The notes under the pieces were generated by a model that saw only the letters and a program-made list of their open reading frames with translations, was not told the DNA's origin and did no database searches. The position numbers were made by a program, and so were the translations under genes. DNA of 64,000 nt from Azohydromonas australica DSM 1124 (GTDB lineage: Bacteria; Pseudomonadota; Gammaproteobacteria; Burkholderiales; Burkholderiaceae_C). Below are positions 51,987-61,424 of the stretch, piece after piece (position 1 is the stretch's first letter; every line of letters starts with the position of its first letter). The stretch spans positions 58,407 through 122,406 of the forward strand of contig NZ_KE387212.1 of the NCBI RefSeq assembly GCF_000430725.1, in the 5' to 3' direction.

Positions 51987-53134
51987 TGGTGATCAGGAAG
52001 AAGGGCCACGACGTCGACTGGAGCAACGTTCCGCGCCGTGCAGCGACGCCGGCGGCCGAGACGGCCGCAGCGCCCGTGATGCCGCTGTCGCCGCCCGCCG
52101 TGCCAGCAAGTCCTGCTGCCCCTGCGGTGCCGGTGGCCGAGCCTGCTGCGGCGGCTTCCGTGACCGGGCCGGCCCCTGCCGCGGCAGCCAGGCCCAGGAC
52201 CGGACCCGGCTACAACGCGCTGCAGATCTTCACCGGCAACGCGCTGCAGGAGCGCATCACCGAGCTGGAGGAGGAGGTGCGCCGGGTGAGCGAGCAGCGT
52301 GGCGCCGTGGCACTCGATCCGCGCAGCGTCGTGCCCAGCCGCTGGGCCAACCGGCACGAGGCTTCCTATGCCGGCAAGGCGTTCGAGGAGTTGAAGGCGG
52401 AGATCAGGGATGCGGGCGCGAACGTGCAGCCGATCATGGTACGGCCCCTCCCGTCGCCGAAGGACGGTGCCCCGCAGTACGAGATCGTGTTCGGGCATCG
52501 GCGCCACCGCGCCTGCCTGGAGGTCGGCGTGCCGGTGCACGCGGTCATCAGGGAAGTCAGCGACCATGAGCTCTTCGGCTTCATGGAGCGCGAGAACCGC
52601 ACGCGGCAGAACCTCTCCGCCTACGAGCAAGGGACGATGTACCGGCGGGCACTTGACGAGGGCCTGTTCCCGTCGCTGCGCCAGCTTGCGGCCCATATCG
52701 GAAGGGACCATGGCGACATCTCCAAGGCACTGCGCATCGCCGCGCTTCCGGCTGAGGTTGTCGCCGCTTTCGCGTCGCCCAACGACATCCAGTTCCGGTG
52801 GGCTTCCGTGCTCACGGACGCGCTAGAGCGGGACCGGGCGACGGTGCTGCGCGTTGCGGCCGATCCACTGCTCAAGGAACTGCCGCCTCGGCGGATCTTC
52901 GAATCGCTGATCGGCAAAAGTGGTGGACCGTCCACCACTGCGTCGGCCAGCGGCGCCGCGGAGGGTGATTCCGCAGCCGCCGCTCCGACTCCGCAAAGGT
53001 TCGACCTGGGCAAGGGCAGGGCGCTGGTCGTGCGCCAAGCGGGCAACCGCATGGTGTTGGAGATCGACGGCGCGTCACTGGCACCTGAACGCTGGGCGGA
53101 GCTGGCGTCCAAGCTGGGCCGGCTGCTTCGCTAA
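51986..53134 (+). CDS. parB: Partition protein ParB
   Basis: 382 residues from the ATG at 51986 (GGAGG seven bases upstream). After a long alanine/proline-rich N terminus (about 20-72) comes the ParB/Sulfiredoxin domain, with GHRRHRAC (170-177) as the CTP/arginine-patch motif and MERENRTRQNLSAYEQGTMYRRALD. The HTH is around LRQLAAHIGRDHGDISKALRIAALP. A C-terminal dimer domain ends the protein. A perfect parS-like palindrome lies inside the gene at 52919-52939 and five more follow the stop. ParB should load on these and be segregated by ParA. Confidence 0.9.
   Translation: MVIRKKGHDVDWSNVPRRAATPAAETAAAPVMPLSPPAVPASPAAPAVPVAEPAAAASVTGPAPAAAARPRTGPGYNALQIFTGNALQERITELEEEVRRVSEQRGAVALDPRSVVPSRWANRHEASYAGKAFEELKAEIRDAGANVQPIMVRPLPSPKDGAPQYEIVFGHRRHRACLEVGVPVHAVIREVSDHELFGFMERENRTRQNLSAYEQGTMYRRALDEGLFPSLRQLAAHIGRDHGDISKALRIAALPAEVVAAFASPNDIQFRWASVLTDALERDRATVLRVAADPLLKELPPRRIFESLIGKSGGPSTTASASGAAEGDSAAAAPTPQRFDLGKGRALVVRQAGNRMVLEIDGASLAPERWAELASKLGRLLR
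52919..52939. promoter_or_regulatory. parS-like site 1 (inside parB)
   Basis: Perfect 21-bp palindrome: arms AGTGGTGGAC and GTCCACCACT around one central C. It is embedded in the parB coding sequence (codons 312-318, SGGPSTT). Confidence 0.8.
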
Positions 53135-53148
53135 GCCTGGGCCCGCGC

Positions 53149-53169
53149 AGTGGTGGACCGTCCACCACT
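53149..53169. promoter_or_regulatory. parS-like site 2
   Basis: Identical to site 1, starting 15 bases after the parB stop. Confidence 0.8.
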
Positions 53170-53235
53170 GCGTGGCTGGTGTCGCCAGGCAGACCACGTA
53201 TCGCCTGCCCGCTTCAATCGGTTCTTGCGTGATCG

Positions 53236-53256
53236 GTTGGTGGACGGTCCACCACT
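53236..53256. promoter_or_regulatory. parS-like site 3
   Basis: Right arm GTCCACCACT perfect, left arm GTTGGTGGAC with two changes, central base G. Confidence 0.7.
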
Positions 53257-53335
53257 GTGCCGCAGCGGACAGCGGCCGCGTGGGTCCCGTGGCACGCCAT
53301 GCGCAGACTTCCTGGCTGCGGCGTCGCCAGGAAAG

Positions 53336-53356
53336 GGTGGTGGACCGTCCACCACT
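53336..53356. promoter_or_regulatory. parS-like site 4
   Basis: Left arm GGTGGTGGAC (first base changed), central C, right arm GTCCACCACT perfect. Confidence 0.75.
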
Positions 53357-53421
53357 GCACGGCTGGAAGCCTCAACCCGAGTGCGCGTCACGTATCCAGT
53401 TCAATTGGTTCTTGTGGCCGG

Positions 53422-53442
53422 GCGGCGGTCGGTCCATCACTG
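53422..53442. promoter_or_regulatory. parS-like site 5, degenerate
   Basis: GGCGGCGGTC, G, GTCCATCACT. It sits at the position in unit B that corresponds to site 3 in unit A but has about five changes from the consensus, so it has probably lost or weakened binding. Confidence 0.5.
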
Positions 53443-53520
53443 TGCGGTAGCGGACAGCGTCTGCGCAGGCTTGCTCGTGCGCCATGCGCGGGCTTCTTGG
53501 CCGTGCGGTTGCCAAAGGCG

Positions 53521-53541
53521 GGTGGTGGACGGTCCACCACT
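53521..53541. promoter_or_regulatory. parS-like site 6
   Basis: Left arm GGTGGTGGAC, central G, right arm GTCCACCACT. It ends 15 bases before the antitoxin start codon, so ParB bound here could also affect that gene. Confidence 0.75.
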
Positions 53542-53556
53542 GCTCGGTTGGAAGCC

Positions 53557-54111
53557 ATGAAAACCGCATCGGCCGCCGACGCGAACCGGCAGTTCTCCAG
53601 CCTGCTGCGCGAGGTGGCGACTGGCGAGGTGGTGACGATCCTGGCGCGCGGCAAGCCCGTGGCAACCATGGCGCCGGCGCGGGCGGAGGAGGGGCCCAGG
53701 CAAGGCACCAAGGTGAACCTGCTGCAGCGGCTGCGCAGTCAACAGGCTTCCGGTGCGCGGGACTGGACCCGCGGCGAGTTCTACAGGACTGAGTGGTGCG
53801 GGTCGTTCTGGACACCAGCCTCCTGGCCTACACGGAGGGCCAGGGCGACGAGTCGCGCTGCGGCATGGCGCTGCGGCTGGTCGAGCAGCTGCCCGGCACG
53901 CAGGTCGTGCTGCCGGCGCAGGCGCTGGACGAACCCTTGCGCGTGCTGGCCGCCAAGGCCAGGCGTCCTGCCGCCGAGGTGCGCGAGGCGCTGCTGGGAT
54001 GGGCCGACAGCTCCGAAGTGGCCGACTCCACGCAGCAGGCCTTCCAAGCAGCGCTGGACCTCACGGTCGATCACCAGTTGCCCATGTGGGACGCGCTCAC
54101 CCTGTTCGTAG
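53557..54111 (+). CDS. Phd/YefM-type antitoxin with run-on reading frame
   Basis: The N-terminal 77 residues (MKTASAADANRQFSSLLREVATG, VVTILARGKPVATMAPA, ARDWTRGEFYR) are a typical Phd/YefM-family antitoxin: a DNA-binding fold then the toxin-neutralising WTRxEFY tail. Family members stop right after this tail. Here the frame stays open for another 100 or so residues inside the toxin gene, in arginine-rich shadow composition. A TGA two bases out of frame lies at 53790-53792, directly before the toxin GTG. A one-base change near the 3' end, natural or a sequencing error, is the likeliest explanation, so the true product probably ends near 53790. Confidence 0.65.
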   Translation: MKTASAADANRQFSSLLREVATGEVVTILARGKPVATMAPARAEEGPRQGTKVNLLQRLRSQQASGARDWTRGEFYRTEWCGSFWTPASWPTRRARATSRAAAWRCGWSSSCPARRSCCRRRRWTNPCACWPPRPGVLPPRCARRCWDGPTAPKWPTPRSRPSKQRWTSRSITSCPCGTRSPCS

Positions 54112-54245
54112 TGGCCGAGAGCCGCTGTTGGCTGCTGCTGAGCGAGGATCTCTCCAACGGCTTCACCTGGCGGGGCGTGACGGTCGTCAATCCCTTCGCG
54201 CCCCAGCGCGCCGAACTGCTCGGCCTGCTGCAGCCCGGCGCCTGA
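53793..54245 (+). CDS. PIN-domain toxin (VapC-like)
   Basis: 150 residues from a GTG that abuts the expected antitoxin stop. PIN features: VVLDTSLLAYTEGQGDESRCGMAL with the first metal-binding Asp, a central acid in the LLGWADSS/ALDLTVDHQLPMWDALTLFVVAES region and LLLSEDLSNGFTWRGVTVVNPFAP at the end, where the SEDL acid completes the site. It would be a ribonuclease held in check by the upstream protein. As it lies directly behind the parS array, it may act as an addiction module for the replicon. Confidence 0.8.
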   Translation: MVRVVLDTSLLAYTEGQGDESRCGMALRLVEQLPGTQVVLPAQALDEPLRVLAAKARRPAAEVREALLGWADSSEVADSTQQAFQAALDLTVDHQLPMWDALTLFVVAESRCWLLLSEDLSNGFTWRGVTVVNPFAPQRAELLGLLQPGA

Positions 54246-54516
54246 ACCCGCATCGCGGCTGACGAGCCCATGCAAGTCCCTGTCGCGCTTGAAAGGCGCG
54301 TCACTCCAGTACCTGCAACGCAAATTGACGCCTGAAAACTGACCTGAGATTACTTCGATTAACCGTGTCTATAAATGATGTGCGATCGCTTTGCTGGGGC
54401 TCTGTCCAAGGCAGAGCACCACGGGCAGCCGGCATGCGCGAGGCCAACTTGGGCGCGCGCCGCAGGCTCTGGCAGCACAGGGGCACAATTCGTCCATGGC
54501 AGCCCAGGAGTCCCCG
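54246..54516. other. Gap between the two toxin-antitoxin-like pairs
   Basis: No gene seen. It includes an AT-richer stretch near 54325-54385 (TTGACGCCTGAAAACTGACC, then TACTTCGATTAACC) that may be the end of a lost insertion sequence or the promoter of the next pair. Neither reading is supported by a second end or a duplication. Confidence 0.4.
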
Positions 54517-54761
54517 ATGAAACCCCGTCCCGTCTTGAGCGAAGCGGCCATGCAGGACGCCGAGGCCCGGTTCCCCGAGCTGGCCGCCCAGGCCGGCCGT
54601 GCCGCACACCAGCGGGCGCTGCAGCGCCTGGGCAAGGTGGTGAAGGAGCAGGACGGCCAACTGGTCGAGGCGCGTGCCGACGGCACGGTGCAGGTACTCC
54701 ATCCCTTGCCTGCAGCCACTGCGGTACAGCGCGGGATGGTGCTCAAGCGCCGCAGCGCCCG

Positions 54762-54765
<4 letters not shown>
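54517..54765 (+). CDS. Small protein preceding the zeta-like toxin, probable antitoxin
   Basis: 82 residues from the ATG at 54517 with CAGGAG six bases upstream (MKPRPVLSEAAMQDAEARFPELAAQAGR...). A helical N-terminal half is followed by GQLVEARADGTVQVLHPLPAATAV and a basic end. Its stop overlaps a TTG that starts the zeta-like gene, so the pair is translationally coupled. The order and size fit an antitoxin for a zeta-type kinase, but the sequence is unlike the classical epsilon antitoxin, so the role is inferred from context. Confidence 0.65.
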
Positions 54766-57109
<2,344 letters not shown>

Positions 57110-57110
57110 C

Positions 57111-58124
57111 ATGGCGCAGATGACGATGATCCAGGCGCTGCGCTCGGCGATGGACGTGATGCTCGGCCGCGATCCGAACGTCGTGGTCTTCGGTGAGGAC
57201 GTGGGCTACTTCGGCGGCGTGTTCCGCTGCACCGAGGGGCTGCAGGCGAAGTACGGCCGCTCGCGCGTGTTCGACGCGCCGATCTCGGAGGGCGGGCTGG
57301 TCGGCGTGGCGGTCGGCATGGGCGCCTACGGGCTGAGGCCGGTGGTCGAGGTGCAGTTCGCCGACTACTTCTACCCGGCCTCGGACCAGATCGTTTCCGA
57401 GGCGGCGCGGCTGCGCTACCGCTCGGCCGGCGACTTCACGGCGCCGCTCACCATCCGCATGCCTTGCGGTGGCGGCATCTACGGCGGCCAGACGCACAGC
57501 CAGAGCCCGGAGGCGCTGTTCACGCATGTCTGCGGCATCCGTACCGTGATGCCGTCGACGCCCTACGACGCGAAGGGGCTGCTGATCTCGGCCATCGAGT
57601 GCGACGACCCGGTCATCTTTCTGGAGCCCAAGCGGCTCTACAACGGTCCCTTCGACGGCTATCCGGACAAGCCGGTCGTGCCGTGGGCCAGGCACCCGGC
57701 CAGCGAGGTGCCCGAGGGCCACTACACGGTGCCGCTGGAGTCGGCAGCGGTGTTCCGCCCGGGGCGCGACGTCACCGTGCTCGCCTACGGCACGATGGTC
57801 TTCGTCTCGGAGTCGGCGGTGCAAGAAAGCGGGGTCGATGCCGAGATCATCGACCTGCGCAGCCTGTGGCCGCTGGACCTGCCGGCCATCGTCGAGTCGG
57901 TGAAGAAGACGCGGCGCTGCGTCGTCGTCCACGAGGCGACGCGCACCAGCGGCTTCGGCGCAGAGCTGGCCGCGCTGGTGCAGGAGCATTGCTTCTACCA
58001 CCTGGAGGCGCCGATCGAGCGCGTCACCGGCTGGGACACGCCGTACCCGCATGCGCTGGAATGGGCCTACTTCCCGGGCCCGGGGCGCATTGCAGCGGCG
58101 CTGCGCCGCGTGATGGAGGACTGA
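57111..58124 (+). CDS. bkdA2: Branched-chain 2-oxoacid dehydrogenase E1 beta
   Basis: 337 residues. The N-terminal part MIQALRSAMDVMLGRDPNVVVFGEDVGYFGGVFRCTEGL and ISEGGLVGVAVGMGAYGLRPVVEVQFADYFYPASDQI form the pyrimidine-binding half-site with E1 alpha. IMPCGGGIYGG-type and EPKRLYNGPFDGY blocks are specific to branched-chain rather than pyruvate dehydrogenases. It starts one base after the E1 alpha stop and probably makes an alpha2beta2 tetramer. Confidence 0.9.
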   Translation: MAQMTMIQALRSAMDVMLGRDPNVVVFGEDVGYFGGVFRCTEGLQAKYGRSRVFDAPISEGGLVGVAVGMGAYGLRPVVEVQFADYFYPASDQIVSEAARLRYRSAGDFTAPLTIRMPCGGGIYGGQTHSQSPEALFTHVCGIRTVMPSTPYDAKGLLISAIECDDPVIFLEPKRLYNGPFDGYPDKPVVPWARHPASEVPEGHYTVPLESAAVFRPGRDVTVLAYGTMVFVSESAVQESGVDAEIIDLRSLWPLDLPAIVESVKKTRRCVVVHEATRTSGFGAELAALVQEHCFYHLEAPIERVTGWDTPYPHALEWAYFPGPGRIAAALRRVMED

Positions 58125-58126
58125 GC

Positions 58127-59413
58127 ATGGCTGCACGTGTCGTCAAGGTGCCGGACGTGGGCGAAGGCATCGCCGAGGTCGAGGTCGTCGAGTGGCATGT
58201 GAAGTCGGGCGATGAGGTCGCCGAGGACCAGTCGCTCGTGACGCTGATGACCGACAAGGCCTCGATCGAGATTCCTTCGCCGTCCGCGGGTCGCGTCGCC
58301 GCGCTCGGGGGCGAGGTCGGGCAGATGCTCGCCGTCGGCTCGGTGCTGCTGCGCTTCGAGGACGCGGCCGGCGGCGAAGCGGGCGCGGCCGACCGGCTGC
58401 CGGCCGCCGGGGGTGCGCCGGCCGACCAGCCGGTGAAGGCACGGACGGCGCCCCCACCGCCTTCGGCCGGGCAGCGGGCCGAGCCGGCCGCGCCCAGCGC
58501 GGCGCTGGCTTCGGCGCCGCGCGACGAGCGCCCGATCGCGTCGCCCGCGGTGCGCCGCCGCGCCTGGGAGCTCGGCATCGAATTGAAGGACGTGCAACCC
58601 AGCGGCACCGCCGGCCGCATCGTGCACGCCGATCTCGATGCGCATGTCGCGCGTCACGGCCATCGGCCACCATCGACGCCGGCCGCGGCGCTGAGCGGTG
58701 CCGCCGCCCCGCGCGAGGACACCCAAGCGGTGCCGGTGAGCGGGCTGCGCCGGCGCATCGCGATGAAGATGCAGGAGGCGAAGCGGCGCATTCCCCATTT
58801 CAGCTATGTCGAGGAGGTCGACGTCACGGAGGTCGAGGCGCTGCGCGCGACGCTGAACGCGAAATGGGAACACGAGCGGCCGCGGCTGACGCTGCTCGCG
58901 TTCATCGCGCGCGCGATCGTGCTCGCCTGTGCCGAGTTCCCGCAGCTCAATGCGCGCTTCGACGACGAGGCCGGCGTCGTCACGCGCCACGGCGCGGTGC
59001 ACCTCGGCGTCGCGACGCAGACCGCGCACGGCCTGATGGTGCCGGTGCTGCGCCATGCCGATACGCTGGACCTGTGGGCGATCGCCCGCGAGGTCACGCG
59101 CCTGGCCGAAGCGTCGCGCGCCGGGCACGTGACGCGCGACGAGCTCACCGGCTCGACCATCACGCTGACCAGCCTCGGTGCGCTCGGCGGCATCGTGTCC
59201 ACGCCGATCATCAACCACCCGGAGGTCGCGATCGTGGGCGTCAACCGCATCGTCGAGCGGCCGGCGCTGCGCGGCGGCCTCGTCGTGCCGCGGCTGGCGA
59301 TGAACCTGTCGTCGTCCTTCGACCATCGTGTCATCGACGGCGCCGACGCGGCGCGCTTCGTGCAGGCGATCCGCGGGTTCCTGGAGCAGCCGGCGACGCT
59401 GTTCATCGGCTGA
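58127..59413 (+). CDS. bkdB: Branched-chain 2-oxoacid dehydrogenase E2 (dihydrolipoyl acyltransferase)
   Basis: 428 residues. It has a single lipoyl domain (lipoylated lysine in TLMTDKASIEIPSP), an alanine/proline linker, a peripheral subunit-binding domain (SPAVRRRAWELGIELKDVQPSGTAGRIVHADL) and the catalytic domain ending SSSFDHRVIDGADAARFVQAI, where H and D are the active-site pair. It transfers the acyl group to CoA and forms the core of the complex. The E3 dihydrolipoamide dehydrogenase gene that often follows is absent, so E3 must be supplied from elsewhere. Confidence 0.9.
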   Translation: MAARVVKVPDVGEGIAEVEVVEWHVKSGDEVAEDQSLVTLMTDKASIEIPSPSAGRVAALGGEVGQMLAVGSVLLRFEDAAGGEAGAADRLPAAGGAPADQPVKARTAPPPPSAGQRAEPAAPSAALASAPRDERPIASPAVRRRAWELGIELKDVQPSGTAGRIVHADLDAHVARHGHRPPSTPAAALSGAAAPREDTQAVPVSGLRRRIAMKMQEAKRRIPHFSYVEEVDVTEVEALRATLNAKWEHERPRLTLLAFIARAIVLACAEFPQLNARFDDEAGVVTRHGAVHLGVATQTAHGLMVPVLRHADTLDLWAIAREVTRLAEASRAGHVTRDELTGSTITLTSLGALGGIVSTPIINHPEVAIVGVNRIVERPALRGGLVVPRLAMNLSSSFDHRVIDGADAARFVQAIRGFLEQPATLFIG

Positions 59414-59501
59414 CGCGGCGCGCCGCTGGCCGGCGCCGCAGTGCCGAGCGTTGACCGGGCAACCCCGACATCGCGTCCAGGCGCGGCAAGGGGCTGGCCG
59501 C

Positions 59502-60071
59502 TCAGGCCACGGCGCGCAGCAGCGCCGGCGCCTGCTGGCGCGACTGCAGCAGCCGCGCCGCCTGGTCCACGGCCTCGTCGATGCGCGCGCTCAGCGCGTC
59601 GCTGTTCAAGGCGTAGCCGTCGAAGTCGCTTTCGGTGGCATAGACGGCCGAGGGCACGGTGAGCGCGCGGAAGAAGGCGAACAGCGGGCGCAGCTGGTGG
59701 TCGACCACCAGGGCATGGCGCGGGCTGCCGCCGTTGGCTGCCAGCAGCACCGGGCGATCGACCAGGGCCTCGGGATGGACCAGGTCGAACAGGTGCTTGA
59801 ACAGGCCGCTGTACGAGCCCTTGTAGACCGGGCTCACGGCGATGACGAGGTCCGCAGTCTCGATGGCCTGCACGGCCGCGCGGCCGGCCGGCGGCAGCTC
59901 CTGCGTCGAGAGGCCCACGCCGATGGCGGGCGCGATGGCGTGGATTTCGAGCACGCGCAGCTGGATCGGCAGCCGTGCGGCCAGGGCATCGGCGATCGCC
60001 AGCGCCAACGCCTTGGTGCGCGAGCGTTCGCTGGTGTTGCCGATCGCGAGGGTGACTTGTCGAGTGTTCAT
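59502..60071 (-). CDS. NADPH-dependent FMN reductase (SsuE/MsuE-like)
   Basis: 189 residues from the ATG at 60071; a longer form is possible. Flavodoxin-like fold: TLAIGNTSERSRTKALA in the phosphate-binding loop position, ADLVIAVSPVYKGSYSGLFKHLFDLV, and VLLAANGGSPRHALVVDHQLRPLFAFF. Such enzymes deliver reduced FMN to two-component sulfonate monooxygenases. It is the last gene of the leftward ABC transporter group, but no monooxygenase is visible inside the window. The link to organosulfur use is therefore suggestive only. Confidence 0.8.
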   Translation of the reverse strand: MNTRQVTLAIGNTSERSRTKALALAIADALAARLPIQLRVLEIHAIAPAIGVGLSTQELPPAGRAAVQAIETADLVIAVSPVYKGSYSGLFKHLFDLVHPEALVDRPVLLAANGGSPRHALVVDHQLRPLFAFFRALTVPSAVYATESDFDGYALNSDALSARIDEAVDQAARLLQSRQQAPALLRAVA

Positions 60072-60156
60072 GGGGGCTACCGTACCGTCAGCCCATGTGG
60101 CGCAGGAACGAATCAATGCGCAGATGAGAATTCAGGTTGAGCATGATTACGACGCA

Positions 60157-60189
60157 CCACGATGCAAGAAAGCAATGTTTTCATCGTGG
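60157..60189. promoter_or_regulatory. Inverted repeat between cytochrome c and FMN reductase genes
   Basis: Perfect 8-bp arms CCACGATG (60157-60164) and CATCGTGG (60182-60189) around a 17-bp AT-rich spacer. It could be an operator for the reductase gene or an intercistronic hairpin. Confidence 0.4.
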
Positions 60190-60215
60190 AGCCGCGCCGC
60201 GTCGGAGCTGACGTT

Positions 60216-61412
60216 TCAGTGCAGCCGCCCGCCCCGTACCGGCCGCACCGGCTCGGCGTCCATGCGCGCCAGCAGCTGGTCCAGGCCATCACCCTCGCTG
60301 GCGGCCACGCGCAGCGCCTGCGCCGGCCTGTCGCTGCCGTTGCCGCGGCACACCAGCATCGCGTCGCTCCAGGGCGCGTCGTCGGGACGGCGCCGCGCGC
60401 GCAGCCAGCCGCCGCGATCCAGCAGGAACTCGGTGCCCGCCAGTGCCTGGGACGGCACCCCGGCCGCCAGCGCGTAGGCCTGCCAGGCGGCCTCGGAGAC
60501 GGCCAGGCAGCCTTCCTGCGCCCGCGCCACGGGGGAGAGCAGGACGGTCTGGAAGCGCGGGTCCTCGCGCGGCGCCGGCTGGCGTGGGCCCAGCGCGACG
60601 ACGCGCAGCCGCTGGCCCCGCAGCGCCGTCAGTGGGCGCAGCGGGCCGCCGTCGCATTGCACCGACATCGGCGGTGCGGACAGCGGCAGTTGCCACTCGC
60701 CGGCACGGGCCAGCTGCTGGCCCGCGGCATGCAGCTGCAGCCAGCCCACGAGCTGCCACACCGCCTCGTCCGGCAGCTCTCCGGGCAGCGCGGGCATGGT
60801 GCTGCGGCCCTGCGCGTCGCGCATGCCGTGGCGGATGTGCCAGAACAGCTCCCCGTCGCTGCGCCGCCACAGCAGGCTGCGGTTGAAGGTCGGCGGCCAG
60901 CGCGGGCCCTCGGCCGCGCGCGGGCCGTCACCGTCGCCGTTCTCGCCGTGGCAGGCAAGGCAGTGCCGGGCGTAGAGGCCGGCGCCGTGCAGCGGGGCGC
61001 TGGCCGCGGCGGCTTCGGGCAGGCGGTGGAAGCTGGTCGGCATGGCCGGCGCCCACAGCAGCACCGGTGACGGCCATTGCCAGGCCGCGCTGCCCAGGCC
61101 CGTTGCCCCCAGGCCCAGCATCAGCGCCGCCGCACGACGCGCGCGCAGCGGCCAGCGCAGCAGCGCGGCCAGCAGCAGCGCCAGCGCGGCAAAAGCCAGG
61201 AGCAGCAGCACCGTGCCGACCTGGCGCGCGTGAGCGGCGTCCAGCGTGAGCATTGCCGCCGACACGCGCATGTCGAAGGGCCAGGCCGGCTGGCCATGGA
61301 CCAGCGGCGCCAGCCCCAGGGCATGCAGGACGCGCAGCAGGCCCTGCTCCAGCTGCGTGATGGACGCCAGCAGGGCGTCCAGGCCGGAGCCGCGCCACCA
61401 ACCGTTTTCCAT
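60216..61412 (-). CDS. Membrane-anchored c-type cytochrome
   Basis: 398 residues. About 65 N-terminal residues precede two membrane segments (VGTVLLLLAFAALALLLAALL and AAALMLGLGATGLGSAAW). A cytochrome c domain follows with C151-L-A-C-H155 and a likely methionine ligand in STMPALPGELPDEAVWQLVGWL. The last 170 residues form an extra domain that I do not recognise (QRLRVVALGPRQPAPREDPRFQTVLLSPVARAQEGC...). Presence of an electron-transfer protein directly behind ABC transporter genes is odd and suggests that the transported compound is oxidised in the periplasm or membrane. Confidence 0.7.
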   Translation of the reverse strand: MENGWWRGSGLDALLASITQLEQGLLRVLHALGLAPLVHGQPAWPFDMRVSAAMLTLDAAHARQVGTVLLLLAFAALALLLAALLRWPLRARRAAALMLGLGATGLGSAAWQWPSPVLLWAPAMPTSFHRLPEAAAASAPLHGAGLYARHCLACHGENGDGDGPRAAEGPRWPPTFNRSLLWRRSDGELFWHIRHGMRDAQGRSTMPALPGELPDEAVWQLVGWLQLHAAGQQLARAGEWQLPLSAPPMSVQCDGGPLRPLTALRGQRLRVVALGPRQPAPREDPRFQTVLLSPVARAQEGCLAVSEAAWQAYALAAGVPSQALAGTEFLLDRGGWLRARRRPDDAPWSDAMLVCRGNGSDRPAQALRVAASEGDGLDQLLARMDAEPVRPVRGGRLH

Positions 61413-61424
61413 GGAAGCCGACTC

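Larger units (their letters stand above)
53194..53555 (+). repeat. Imperfect tandem duplication carrying parS sites
   Basis: Unit A (53194-53371) and unit B (53389-53555) align along their length. Shared blocks, allowing single mismatches, include CACGTATC, TCAATNGGTTCTTG, GCGGACAGCG, CGCCATGCGC and GGNTGGAAGCC. Each unit holds two palindromes (sites 3+4 and 5+6). The gene-free stretch 53135-53556 consists essentially of these units. Confidence 0.75.

Noticed and set aside
52919-53541. CRISPR-like array of palindromes and spacers
   Set aside because: Intervals are irregular (about 80-230 bp) and the in-between sequence is duplicated rather than unique. The context is parB, so parS sites explain it.
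54320-54350. Possible end of an IS21-type element (TTGACGCCTGAAAACTGACC)
   Set aside because: Only one putative end is visible, with no transposase and no target duplication, so it is not called as a mobile element.
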